Positions 49,839 through 58,259 of a DNA stretch of 64,000 bases are shown piece after piece; within the stretch, counting starts at the first letter, position 1; each line of letters starts with the position of its first letter. The notes below the pieces were generated by a model. That model did not search any database and was not told the DNA's origin. It saw only the letters and a program-made list of their open reading frames with translations. This stretch comes from Avena insularis (lineage: Eukaryota > Streptophyta > Magnoliopsida > Poales > Poaceae). Where the stretch lies: assembly GCA_023614405.1 (NCBI GenBank), contig CM042694.1:355650010-355714009 (forward strand), given 5' to 3'. The translations under genes and the position numbers were made by a program.

Positions 49839-50971
49839 GCACAAAACAAAATCTGGTGGTGGAACTCTCACAACTCACTCAAAACTGACAAGAAAGCAGA
49901 TCTTACCGTTCCTAGTGATGCTTACCAATTTGAAATCAAAGACTTATGCACTGATGTGATGAAGTGAATATCAAAGGTATAGAGAACGATCGCAGGGCAC
50001 ACAGGTTATTTATGGTGGAGCTCTAGGTATGGTATCCTAAGTACACCGCAAACAAGTCCTAGTGCTGATCGTACAAAAACCCAAGAAACACACACGTGGA
50101 GAAAAACGTGGCAATGCAACTATGAAGGGTGTTGCACTACTCTCGAGAGACACTAGCAAAGCTCAAAGTAACATAGGCACAAGATTGCTCAATCTACCGG
50201 TGCACAAATAGATGACTAGGCCTCTTGCTCAATTCTCCCTTTTTTTCTTTGTCTTTTGTATAGCTTCTTTCTCTCTTTGCTTTTTCTTTTGCTATATTCT
50301 TTTTTTCTATTTTTTGAAAATATATCATCCTCGGCCAATTTATAAAGCACAACACCAAAACCCTACGAGCAGCCTGTAAGAGCGGAAACTAGTCTCATGG
50401 GAAAGTTCATACACTTATGAAATAGAATGGCTGTAGCTAAGGTTTGGAAAATTGCAAAATTTCACAATTTTTTTATATGGCTGCCGTGGCAGAAAAACGG
50501 GGCAAATATGTGCCGTGGCAGAGAATCTGTACCTCATGGCAGAACTCGTGCCGTGGCAAAGAAACAGCACGAAATCGTGCCACGGTAGGAAATCGGGTCC
50601 GTGGTAGACACGGACTCGCGGCAAAAAAAGGGCGTTTTCTGTGCCGCGGAAGAGTCGGCAGGATTTTTTTTTTGCAATTCCGACTTGCCAAGTAGTACAC
50701 AACTAGGACTCTTTGCTTGGATCGGATCTGACTTGATGGTGGCGGAAACAATTGATGGGGAACTCGACTAGAACAACTAGAAAGCAAAAACAAATCTACG
50801 AAGAATAGATCTAGATCTAATCTAATAGAGGAACACGACCAACAACTATTACTCGTCCACGATGTAATCTAGGCTATGGCAACTCTTTTTGTTGGGATTT
50901 TTCTGTATAGGACGAAAAACAAGATCTAATCTATGTATGGATTTGTGGATTGCTTACCGAGGCAACGAGGA
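49839..50971 (-). other. Leader of the non-autonomous Gypsy
   Basis: This is non-coding and similar to the leader of the autonomous relative (40740-41980). It carries several TGCCGTGGCA palindromes (50482-50491, 50511-50520, 50549-50558) and the conserved CGGTAAGATC near 49905 (minus). Confidence 0.65.
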
Positions 50972-51068
50972 GCTCTGATACCAAGACGATATTGCTCACC
51001 GAGTAAACCCAGCGCTCTGATACCAAGATGATATTGCTCACCCGAGTAAACCCAGCGCTCTGATACCA
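50972..51068 (-). repeat. Triplicated primer-binding site
   Basis: The minus-strand TGGTATCAGAGC motif occurs three times (50972-50983, 51014-51025, 51057-51068) in tandem units of 42-43 bp. Only the copy nearest the LTR (51057) has the normal spacing to the LTR end at 51072. Confidence 0.85.
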
Positions 51069-51071
51069 AGA

Positions 51072-51940
51072 TAATACGGGGTGGCCCGATCTTCTCAGTA
51101 AGCTCTTGTCGACGGTATGGTGGATGATTAGATAACTAGTGCGTAGCTATGATCTCTCCCGCTCGAACCCTGATGCCAATGCAACAGATCTCGAACCTTG
51201 TAGGATATTCACAACACCACACTCTTGCGCACGCAGCCGTGACCACGAATGGTAGTATGCAATCTACTAATTCCCAATGGAACAATAGATCACACTCAAT
51301 TATAGTTGTAGAATTCGAACACAGGGTAATTTCAGAGGTTCTATGAAAGAATCAACTCCAAAATATTTTAACGTGGTCTTAACCTAACACTAGTGTGCCT
51401 CATCTATTTATGAGTCTGGGGGTGCGGCGGCTAAAGGGGTGGCCGAGTTGGTCCCTCCCAACTAGGGTACAAACCAACCCAAAATTGGGTTCGGCTCAGG
51501 TTTCTGCCGTGGCAGAGTTTGGGCCTGTTTCCCTGCCGTGGTAGCCTGCCGTGGCAGAAAAGGACCCTGTTTCTTTGCCATGGCAGCCTGCCATGGCAGG
51601 AAAACGCATCGTTCCTCTGCCGCGGGAGAGATCCTGCCAGGTGTTGATCTTCTTATTGGTAGCTCCTTGCGCTTCCTCCCTCTCCTCCCTCGCGCATTCT
51701 TCATTGATCAACACGCCATGCTCCATATGCTTTAGCTCCTCGCTCCGTGCTACGCCTTCTTCCCCCATGTACCTGATCATACAATAGCACAAAGACTTAG
51801 GCAATATAAAGTTCTTATAAATGAAAGCATCATGGTCAACTAGGAATGAATTCACCTGATAGTCATTATTGATTTGACTCAATATTTCTTTCCAGTTCAA
51901 GCAGTCAGAATCATCATAATCCCTGTATATATCCTCATCA
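51072..51940 (-). repeat. 5' LTR of non-autonomous Gypsy
   Basis: This 869-bp copy begins TAATACGGGG on the plus strand where the other copy has TGATATGGGG, so the element's terminal CA is altered to TA here. TGCCGTGGCA palindromes cluster at 51505-51640. Confidence 0.83.
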
Positions 51941-51945
51941 CCACA

Positions 51946-52436
51946 CCTCACCGACCTGACGCGTAGAAGCGGGCATGGCTTCAACACGGAGATGGCTGTG
52001 TGTGCGTGCTTGCCGGTGATGTTGCAGGTGATTTGTGTGATGCACGCTGCAATGAGTAGGGATATGGAGGTGCTGGCGATGGGAGCAGGGAGGTGGAGGA
52101 GCTAGCGATGATAGTGATCAAGGAGATGAGGACCGATTGATCCTGGTGATCGATCAAGTAGGGAGCTAGAGATGAGGACCGATCGGTCCTGGCGGTCGAT
52201 CAGGTAGGGAGCTGGAGGTGGTGATGCTGACCATGAGGCAGAGATGGCTCGGGAGCTGCTTAACCTGGGGATCCAGCTAGCGATCGATCGGAGCTGCAGG
52301 ACATGGGAATCGATCGGAGCTGCGGGACCTAGGGATTGGTCCATTCTTGTTCAAATTTGAATTGTGGAGTGCGTTGTCTTTCTTTTAATTCTGCGGGTGT
52401 GTTTGTAAAATGGACTCAGTTCAAAATAATTCTCCC
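51946..52436. other. Right interior of Mariner-type element with short tandem repeats
   Basis: The stretch starts with the completed 42-bp minisatellite unit (51946-51963). Further on are two copies of a 46-bp unit (about 52118-52210, GAGGACCGAT... each) and two copies of a 27-bp unit (about 52281-52335, ATCGATCGGAGCTGC). No coding capacity is recognised. Confidence 0.5.
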
Positions 52437-52492
52437 TTGCGACAGTTATTTCTGAACGGAGGGACTATTAGTGAATAAAGTACTGAACATAC

Positions 52493-52547
52493 ATTTTCTG
52501 CATCCAATTTACGTGTGAAAGATTCAAATGCAAAGCCTTTTGATTTC
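52493..52547 (-). pseudogene. RBM28/NOP4-like fragment, exon B
   Basis: The 55-base exon encodes KSKGFAFESFTRKLDAEN, the RNP1-type strand of an RRM (K-G-F-A-F), and ends at a donor AAT/GTATGT. Its phase fits exon A exactly. The acceptor reads TTTGCAC where AG is required, so a single G-to-C change appears to have destroyed the splice site. This is a second independent lesion of the gene copy. Confidence 0.7.
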
Positions 52548-52626
52548 GTGCAAAAAGAATAGAAGTAACAGATATATAATATATTATGAGGTGCTTAACC
52601 AAGGGAATAAAGGGACAAAAACATAC

Positions 52627-52689
52627 CCATCGTTAGACTTTTGTGGAATGGAGACATCACAGACAAATCTTTCAGAGCTGAACATGTCC
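52627..52689 (-). pseudogene. RBM28/NOP4-like fragment, exon A, 3' part
   Basis: The exon encodes FSSERFVCDVSIPQKSNDG and ends at donor GG/GTATGT (52621-52626). The exon is broken at 52689 by the LTR element 52690-59222; TGTCC (52685-52689) is the left duplication. The 5' part lies at 59223-59247. The RRM start VKEIMDMF is typical of the RBM28 second RRM as I remember it. Confidence 0.68.
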
Positions 52690-53673
52690 TGATGCGGTCC
52701 ATCCTACGGACGCTCCTACATCTACACCACCGAGTCCCCCAAGTGGACCGATGACCCGTGCCGAGCCAAGCTCCTTCAAGATAAGGTGAATTCGCTCCTC
52801 TCATCATGTGACTTTGACATACACCTGGATGGCTTGCTACTTTATACCACTATGTTGTGCATCATCAGGTACGAACCCCCACCGCGTTGACCCACGAGCC
52901 CTGAAGCTGCACCTGTCCTGAAGCTGACTAAGCCAGAGTGTCCGCCCGGAACCAGCCGGAGTGTCCGGCGCGACTCGGCCGGAGTGTCCGGCCTGCCCCA
53001 GCCCCAACCTGGCATGGACATTCAGAAGGCCAGTTCGGACACTACCCGGAGTGTCTGGCTACCCCGGACTATCCGGTCACTCCGACCAGACATCGTCTGC
53101 CCAAGTGATGGGCTCATGAGCTAACATGGGCCCTTGGCCCATGTACCCCTCTATTTCGCACCAAACCCTAGTTTTATGCCCAAAATACCCCTGAACTTGT
53201 GGTTGGCCTATATATAGAGCCCCCACCCCTCATTGTATCCCTTAGGCATAGATGATAGACTAAAGACAACCCCCTTTGTGGAATCTCTAGTTTTGCCTCA
53301 TCCCCTTCTACCAAAGGGGATCGACTATCGTCACCACCTCGTTGGAGTTTGCATCGTGCCTCCCTCGTTGTACAAGGCCTTGGCATCGGTGTCCCTTTGC
53401 CAAGACGTCAAGACCCTCTCCAAGGTGGTCTTCCCTCTACACGTGGGATCAAGGGAGCATGTTGACCAATCTTTCTTTGCGAGGATTCTATCGGACCGGT
53501 GGCCACCGGTGAGAGCCATCGACCTTGTATCGTGTGTGTTTTGCGTGTGTTCATCATGTTCTTCGTGAGGTGTGCGTCCGCTTCCGCTACCTTCTCCCTT
53601 TCCCCTCGCTTTCCTATCGATTTGACCACGAGATCCGTGAAGATCGGGCCACCCACGGGGTTCCCCCATAACA
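52690..53673 (+). repeat. 5' LTR of the 52690 element
   Basis: This 984-bp LTR has a TATA-like CTATATATAG at 53208-53217 and several CCGGAGTGTCCGG-type palindromes at about 52930-53070. Confidence 0.88.
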
Positions 53674-53675
53674 TC

Positions 53676-53689
53676 TGGTATCAGCAGCT
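53676..53689 (+). promoter_or_regulatory. Primer-binding site of the 52690 element
   Basis: TGGTATCAGCAGCT begins two bases after the LTR end. Its first nine bases match the initiator tRNA-Met site; the rest is diverged. Confidence 0.75.
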
Positions 53690-55094
53690 TTTGGTTGCCA
53701 CGGATTCCTCATCGATTTGGTCTTTTCCCCATAAATTCGAAATTTCCACCAAAAATAGCCCCAATTCGTGTTTTGGACCGATCTGTGATTTGAGTGCGTT
53801 TTTATAGGTTTTGATCCGTGGATTACTTGCTAAACTTGTTGATCTACCTTCCCATGCATTTCCATAGCCTAATTCCTTGATTTCCCCCATCAATTTGAGG
53901 TTTTGGTTCGAGTTTTTCCGCCAAAACTCGTCCCGTTCGTGCTCTGGAAGTTCTAGTTCGACCGGACCGGACTGTCCGGCCAAAACGGACCGGAGAATCC
54001 GCCCGACCGGAGTATCTGGCATAAATTGACCGGAATCTCCGCCCCGGCCGGACTGTCCGGCCTGCGTGCCCTAGACTGTCCGCCCCCTGCAGACAGAAAA
54101 AACTGTTTCACCGTTTTGAGCAGAAATTTTGCATACGAACTCAGATTTTGGTGTTCTTTAGCTCGTTTTGAAGAGGAGAAAGAGCTCTACATCATCATAT
54201 CCGTGGTTCATGCTATCTACTCCATCCAAATTCCGTGAGCAAGGCAGAATCCACCAATAAAGGGTGAAGATTTTGGACGAAAGGTATAAAAATTCTGCGT
54301 CTTCTCCCCACTTGCTTTCTTTTGTGAGCTACACTATCTTTGCGTTCAACAAACACCTACTGAGACTAGTTCCTCCTATGATTGCTTGGGCTATGCACAT
54401 TTGATACCTTGTAGAATTCCGAGCAAAAGTTGTGAGCGCGCTATCTCATATAGTTATCTTGTATAGTTGTTGGCACAAGGAAGGGGCAAGTGAAAAATAA
54501 AAGAAAAGAAAAGTGAAAAAAATATAAAAAAGAAAAGGAAGAAAAAGAAAGAAAGAAACAAGTGCCTCATAGAATAGGAAGCGTAAGCTCGATGAACATC
54601 AAATAGGTGTTACATATTGTGCATATCTTGTAGCCCACCAATTTATTGCAATCGAACTAGCGTCTCTCCTTGCACTTGTGCGACAGGAGCTTATAGTCTT
54701 CGCTAGGTAATCATTTGGTTCTTAGCTCACTTTCTCCATAGCACAAGTCTCATTTATCTCACCATGTGTGTTTCCTTGTACATAATTCCTATCTTGTGGA
54801 TTGACTTGTTTTGCTTTGTGATCATTGTGGTTCTTTACTTGCCATTACAACATCTTGAATTTGGATTGGTTCTTGACATGCCACCTTCCATACCTATCCA
54901 CCATAAGCTTTGTGTGTGTGTGTGTTTTAGTGGTTAGTTGGTTTTGGTGTTCCGCATGAACTTCACTTTGCTTGGTTTTGATTGCTCTCAAGTGTTGCCA
55001 CTTGCACGATTCTATCTTCCAAGGTAAAGTAAGGTTTGACGTTGCATACCTAACCCCCTACCACTTCCATATACACCACTTGGTATTGTGAATC
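53690..55094 (+). other. Leader of the 52690 element
   Basis: The leader is non-coding. It contains further CCGGA/TCCGG palindromes (about 53955-54085) and an A/G-rich tract (54487-54560), a feature common in leaders of plant LTR elements. No gag frame is present before 55095. Confidence 0.6.
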
Positions 55095-55553
55095 ATGTCT
55101 AGGGACTCTGGAACCGAGGATGATATCTATGAAGAATCCATGATGAGCCACCACGACTACGACTCCACAAGTATAGGGGACATGATGGAGCACTACACCG
55201 ACAATGGCTCCACATGCTTGGGTGATATGGAGTACTACATCAACAACGACTCCCCAAGCATGGATGACTTCGAGTGCTACAACAACGACGCCTCACCAAG
55301 CATGGAGGACATGGCGAGCTTCACCCACTTCGAGGGCTCTTCCATGAGCCATGAAGAATACCTCCACCGCTTGGAGATGGAGGACTACTATGCCAAGCTA
55401 GCGGAGACGCATCATCAAGAAACCATGACCTTCAAGGCCAAGCGTGCCACACAAAAGGGCACCACCTACTTCGATGATCCACCTCCAAGGCGTCAGGCGC
55501 CACCACCTACATGGCATCATGCACCACCATCTCCAAGGCGACGAGAACCATAA
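55095..55553 (+). CDS. Unknown acidic repeat protein of the 52690 element
   Basis: The 152-codon frame starts at the first good ATG after the leader. Residues 20-75 hold imperfect repeats of about 13 residues with the pattern S-T/P-S-x-G/D/E-D-M. A helical segment (EEYLHRLEMEDYYAKLAETHH) follows, then a proline-rich end (PPPRRQAPPPTWHHAPPSP). It is not recognised. Its position suggests a gag replacement. Coding style continues past the stop as proline/arginine-rich repeats in other frames. Confidence 0.5.
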   Translation: MSRDSGTEDDIYEESMMSHHDYDSTSIGDMMEHYTDNGSTCLGDMEYYINNDSPSMDDFECYNNDASPSMEDMASFTHFEGSSMSHEEYLHRLEMEDYYAKLAETHHQETMTFKAKRATQKGTTYFDDPPPRRQAPPPTWHHAPPSPRRREP

Positions 55554-55665
55554 CCTCCAAGCTGTCAAGTGCCACCATCTCCAAGGCGCCAAGCATGACC
55601 ATCTCCAAGGCGTCAAGTGCATCTACCTCCAAGGCATCAAGTGCCATCTACTCCAAGAAGAGTGG
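55480..55665 (+). repeat. Tandem CTCCAAGGCGYCA repeats
   Basis: The word CCTCCAAGGCGTCA or close variants recurs about eight times at variable spacing of roughly 20-30 bases. It encodes PPSPRRQ-like or SKASS-like repeats according to frame. Confidence 0.7.
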
Positions 55666-56083
55666 CGCCCAAACATCATCTTCCAAAAGAGGAACCACGA
55701 AGCAAGAATCTTCATCGACAAACATCCTCTCGAGATCATCACCAACATTAGGAGGATACAAGACGTCGTTCAAGGCATCTTCGCCATGAAGACGAAGAAT
55801 ACATGTTGAGCACCATCCATAATGCTCAACCAAGCTCAAGAAGGCACCACCATCACAAGAAGAGTGCCAAGGACAAGGAGCATCATCGCGAGCGTCATGT
55901 GGATGATCAAGTGCACCATCTACATCAACCTTTGGCAAGGCACGCTAATGACCTCCGTCGACACCATCATAAGGCACCTTCAACTACCGTGCCACCACTA
56001 AAATGGCACCAAGAGCAAGCTCTTCTCCATGCCATCAAGCTTCAACACCAAGACCTGACGTCCTAGATGACGCATGAAACTTC
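55554..56083 (+). pseudogene. Frameshifted linker between unknown frames of the 52690 element
   Basis: Codon usage and the absence of long stop-free gaps suggest former coding sequence, rich in His, Pro and Arg. Open segments change frame several times, for example 55444-55809 and 55803-56066. No domain is recognised. Confidence 0.4.
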
Positions 56084-56893
56084 ATGGAGGAGGAAGATGA
56101 AGACCTCTACTTCGCAAAGTTGGACGAGTACATCAAGAGGACTACACTAGCCAAGGTGCAAGATGGCGACGACAAGGTCAAGAATGGTGAGCATGGGATT
56201 TTCCCTTCACCAAAGGAGGCACATGGAGTTGAGAGAACCAAGCCTACCCCCATATGCTTGAGTGATGATGTGGTACCAATCCCATGTGAGTATGAGAGCC
56301 ACTTAGCCCACTTGAGTGAGAACAAGAGTGAGATGAGTGACTCCACCATACGTGAGATTGAGTGCTTCCACTTGGAGGACATGAGTGATACACCTCGTGA
56401 GTTGAGAGTGGTAGTTGATAGGTCATGTGAGACCACTTTGATTTCTAACGACTTACCCTCTACCTCTAGTGTGTTTCCTCATGATGTGCTAGGTTCCATG
56501 GATCAAGAAGCACCAAGCTTGGAGATGATGATGCCTCCGACCGAGAAGATGTACATGGTGGATGAAGATGATGCCATCCCCATAGATGATGAAGAAGTCG
56601 CCCACATAGAGGCCAATAGTACCACAACACCCACTTCATATGAGAGGTATGAACAAGGTAAAAATAAGGGTGTTGATGATGCCATGATCCCACTAGTGGA
56701 CATGCTGATTTGTGATGACTTGCATGCTGTGGATGATACATGTGACATGACATATGTTCCACTCTTATTCCCATGTGTTGATCTTGCTATGCATCATGAT
56801 GACCATGTGGATTCCTTTTATTGTCATGATATTGCCATAGACATGATATGCTCTAAATATTACTTGATGATATCATTGCTTGCACTTTGTTGA
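56084..56893 (+). CDS. Unknown 269-residue protein with the CEYESH motif
   Basis: The frame opens with an acidic MEEEDEDLYFAKLDEY. At residues 68-95 it carries CEYESHLAHLSE followed by KSEMSDSTIRE, a near match to residues 99-126 of the protein at 46989-48479. Further on it is acidic and Met/Asp-rich, ending with repeated Cys/His words (CVDLAMHHDDHVDSFYCHD). The stop at 56891 is followed at once by homologous-looking repeats in the next frame, so the two frames were probably one protein. Function unknown. Confidence 0.55.
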   Translation: MEEEDEDLYFAKLDEYIKRTTLAKVQDGDDKVKNGEHGIFPSPKEAHGVERTKPTPICLSDDVVPIPCEYESHLAHLSENKSEMSDSTIREIECFHLEDMSDTPRELRVVVDRSCETTLISNDLPSTSSVFPHDVLGSMDQEAPSLEMMMPPTEKMYMVDEDDAIPIDDEEVAHIEANSTTTPTSYERYEQGKNKGVDDAMIPLVDMLICDDLHAVDDTCDMTYVPLLFPCVDLAMHHDDHVDSFYCHDIAIDMICSKYYLMISLLALC

Positions 56894-57876
56894 ACAATTG
56901 CTCTTTCCAATGTTTTGCTTGCAATGATGTTACCAATGGTACCCCTCGAACCATGCTTTGTCATGAATGTTGTACAATCTCTCCCATTGCTTGCAATAAG
57001 TTGAATAATTTCTCTTTCACTTGTTTTGCTTGCAACAATAATTCTAATATGGTTTATATTGAGATGGCCCCCATAGCTTTCTCAAATTTTGGAGATTTTG
57101 ATGACTTCCATGATAAGCATGTTCCCCACTTGCATACTCACCATGCACCTATGTTACACTTGATTGACACTAATGGTGATGTGCACAAGAAGAGATATGT
57201 CATGATGGATGATGTATTTCTCTACCATGCACACACATTCTTCCTTTTGTATATGATGTGTGTAGGTACCCGCATAAGAATGTCAAACTCGGTTGAGCAC
57301 GAGTTGACAAAAAGAGCTCTAGAGAGCATCCCCCGAGTGAGTTCAAGATCGAACTCAGCTCTGATACCTTTCGCATGCTTTGCATCTTTCATGTTGACAA
57401 ATTGCTCTTTCCTATGGTTTGCTTGCAAGCATGTTAATGGTATTCTTTCACCTTGTGACAATCATGTTTCGTTGCCATTGGATATTGATGCTTCGTGTGT
57501 TGCCACAAAAATGTTGAACAATTTCTCTTTCCGATGTTTTGTGTGCAACCATAATGCCATTTTGAGCATGTATTGTCATGAGAGATTCCAAGTCTCTCGT
57601 ATTGTTGTTGCAACAAACATAAGGACCACTCGCTCTTTCATAGGGTTTGTTTGCAAACATGTTGTTTTTGCTTATGCTTGCGATACTCATACCCCCATGA
57701 TTTTGACTTTTGATGATATGTGTATGGCATCCAACATATTGAACAATTGTTCTTTCCAATGGTTGGTTGGCACACATAATGATCTTGTTTTGGATATCTT
57801 TCCTCATGTGTTCTCGCCGAATTCTCCTAGCTTTGCATCAAAGATGTTGATCAATATTTTAGTCAATTGCTTTTAG
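56887..57876 (+). CDS. Unknown 329-residue protein built of ~38-residue Cys/His repeats
   Basis: The motif LNN-C/F-SF-x2-F-A/V-C-x-H/N recurs at residues 1, 38, 169, 209, 246 and 284, giving spacings of 37-40 residues and one gap of 131 where the repeat is degenerate. Between motifs a C-x-H/E word and an AS/AT-x2 word recur. The last repeat is partial at the C-terminus. The frame overlaps the end of 56084-56893 by seven bases and probably continues it after a frameshift. Six stop-free repeats in series are unlikely by chance. No known zinc-finger class fits; metal binding is only a possibility. Confidence 0.6.
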   Translation: MLNNCSFQCFACNDVTNGTPRTMLCHECCTISPIACNKLNNFSFTCFACNNNSNMVYIEMAPIAFSNFGDFDDFHDKHVPHLHTHHAPMLHLIDTNGDVHKKRYVMMDDVFLYHAHTFFLLYMMCVGTRIRMSNSVEHELTKRALESIPRVSSRSNSALIPFACFASFMLTNCSFLWFACKHVNGILSPCDNHVSLPLDIDASCVATKMLNNFSFRCFVCNHNAILSMYCHERFQVSRIVVATNIRTTRSFIGFVCKHVVFAYACDTHTPMILTFDDMCMASNILNNCSFQWLVGTHNDLVLDIFPHVFSPNSPSFASKMLINILVNCF

Positions 57877-57939
57877 TGCCACAATAAGATGTTATATGGA
57901 GTTTTTGAGTTCCCACATTTGATGATGTTCAATTAATTT

Positions 57940-58259
57940 CCATGCACTTTGACCTTGCATACGCATTTCATTTTGCGATGTCCTTTGCCTCCACACTTTC
58001 TTGTTTCCACATTTGGCCGACTTGTGTCCTTTGCCTCCACACTTCTAGCACTCACCGTTGAATGGTGTGTCACTCTTTGCTTGTTTGCCACTTGGGGGCA
58101 GTTTTCCTTGAGGAAGTGTGGGCTTGAAGGAAGGCTTGGAGATACTTGAGGAGCTTCCATTGAAAGTTGTTGGCGTAGCGGTTGAAGCCTCTTTGTAGGT
58201 GAAATACGTCTTGGGCTTGTTGTACTTGATGTCCTCTTGCACTTGACGCTCAGCCTTTG
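57940..58259 (-). pseudogene. Antisense gag zinc-knuckle fragment
   Basis: The minus strand encodes a gag-like tail: KAERQVQEDIKYNKP, a Ser/Pro-rich linker, then a zinc knuckle C-x2-C-x4-H-x4-C whose second residue is a stop (EC*KCGGKGHKSAKC). The knuckle core is repeated about 50 bases later out of phase. It runs opposite to the LTRs and touches the right LTR directly. It was probably brought in by inversion or recombination with an autonomous relative. Confidence 0.6.

Larger units (their letters stand above)
46046..51940 (-). mobile_element. Non-autonomous Gypsy related to the 35208-42876 element
   Basis: LTRs 46046-46834 and 51072-51940 share their overall sequence and ends with the chromovirus-like LTRs. 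Flanks CCGCA (46041-46045) and CCACA (51941-51945) are a one-mismatch duplication; removing the element rejoins the 42-bp repeat in register. The leader and gag start match the autonomous element, but the body encodes a long unknown frame after a protease-like remnant, with no RT, RNase H or integrase. A purine tract (AAGAAAGGGAGGA) precedes the 3' LTR. A solo LTR of another family lies in its leader. Confidence 0.88.
34662..52465. mobile_element. Tc1/Mariner-type element (about 2.9 kb) inflated by nested retrotransposons
   Basis: Terminal inverted repeats 34662-34690 (CTCCCTTCGTTCAGAAATAA...) and 52437-52465 agree at 24 of 29 positions. They are flanked by TA at 34660-34661 and 52466-52467, the Mariner/Stowaway hallmark. 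It lies in an intron of the RBM28-like fragment. Removing the solo-LTR block and the 46046-51940 element leaves about 2857 bp. No transposase with a recognisable DDD/E motif was found, so it is probably non-autonomous or decayed. Confidence 0.7.
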
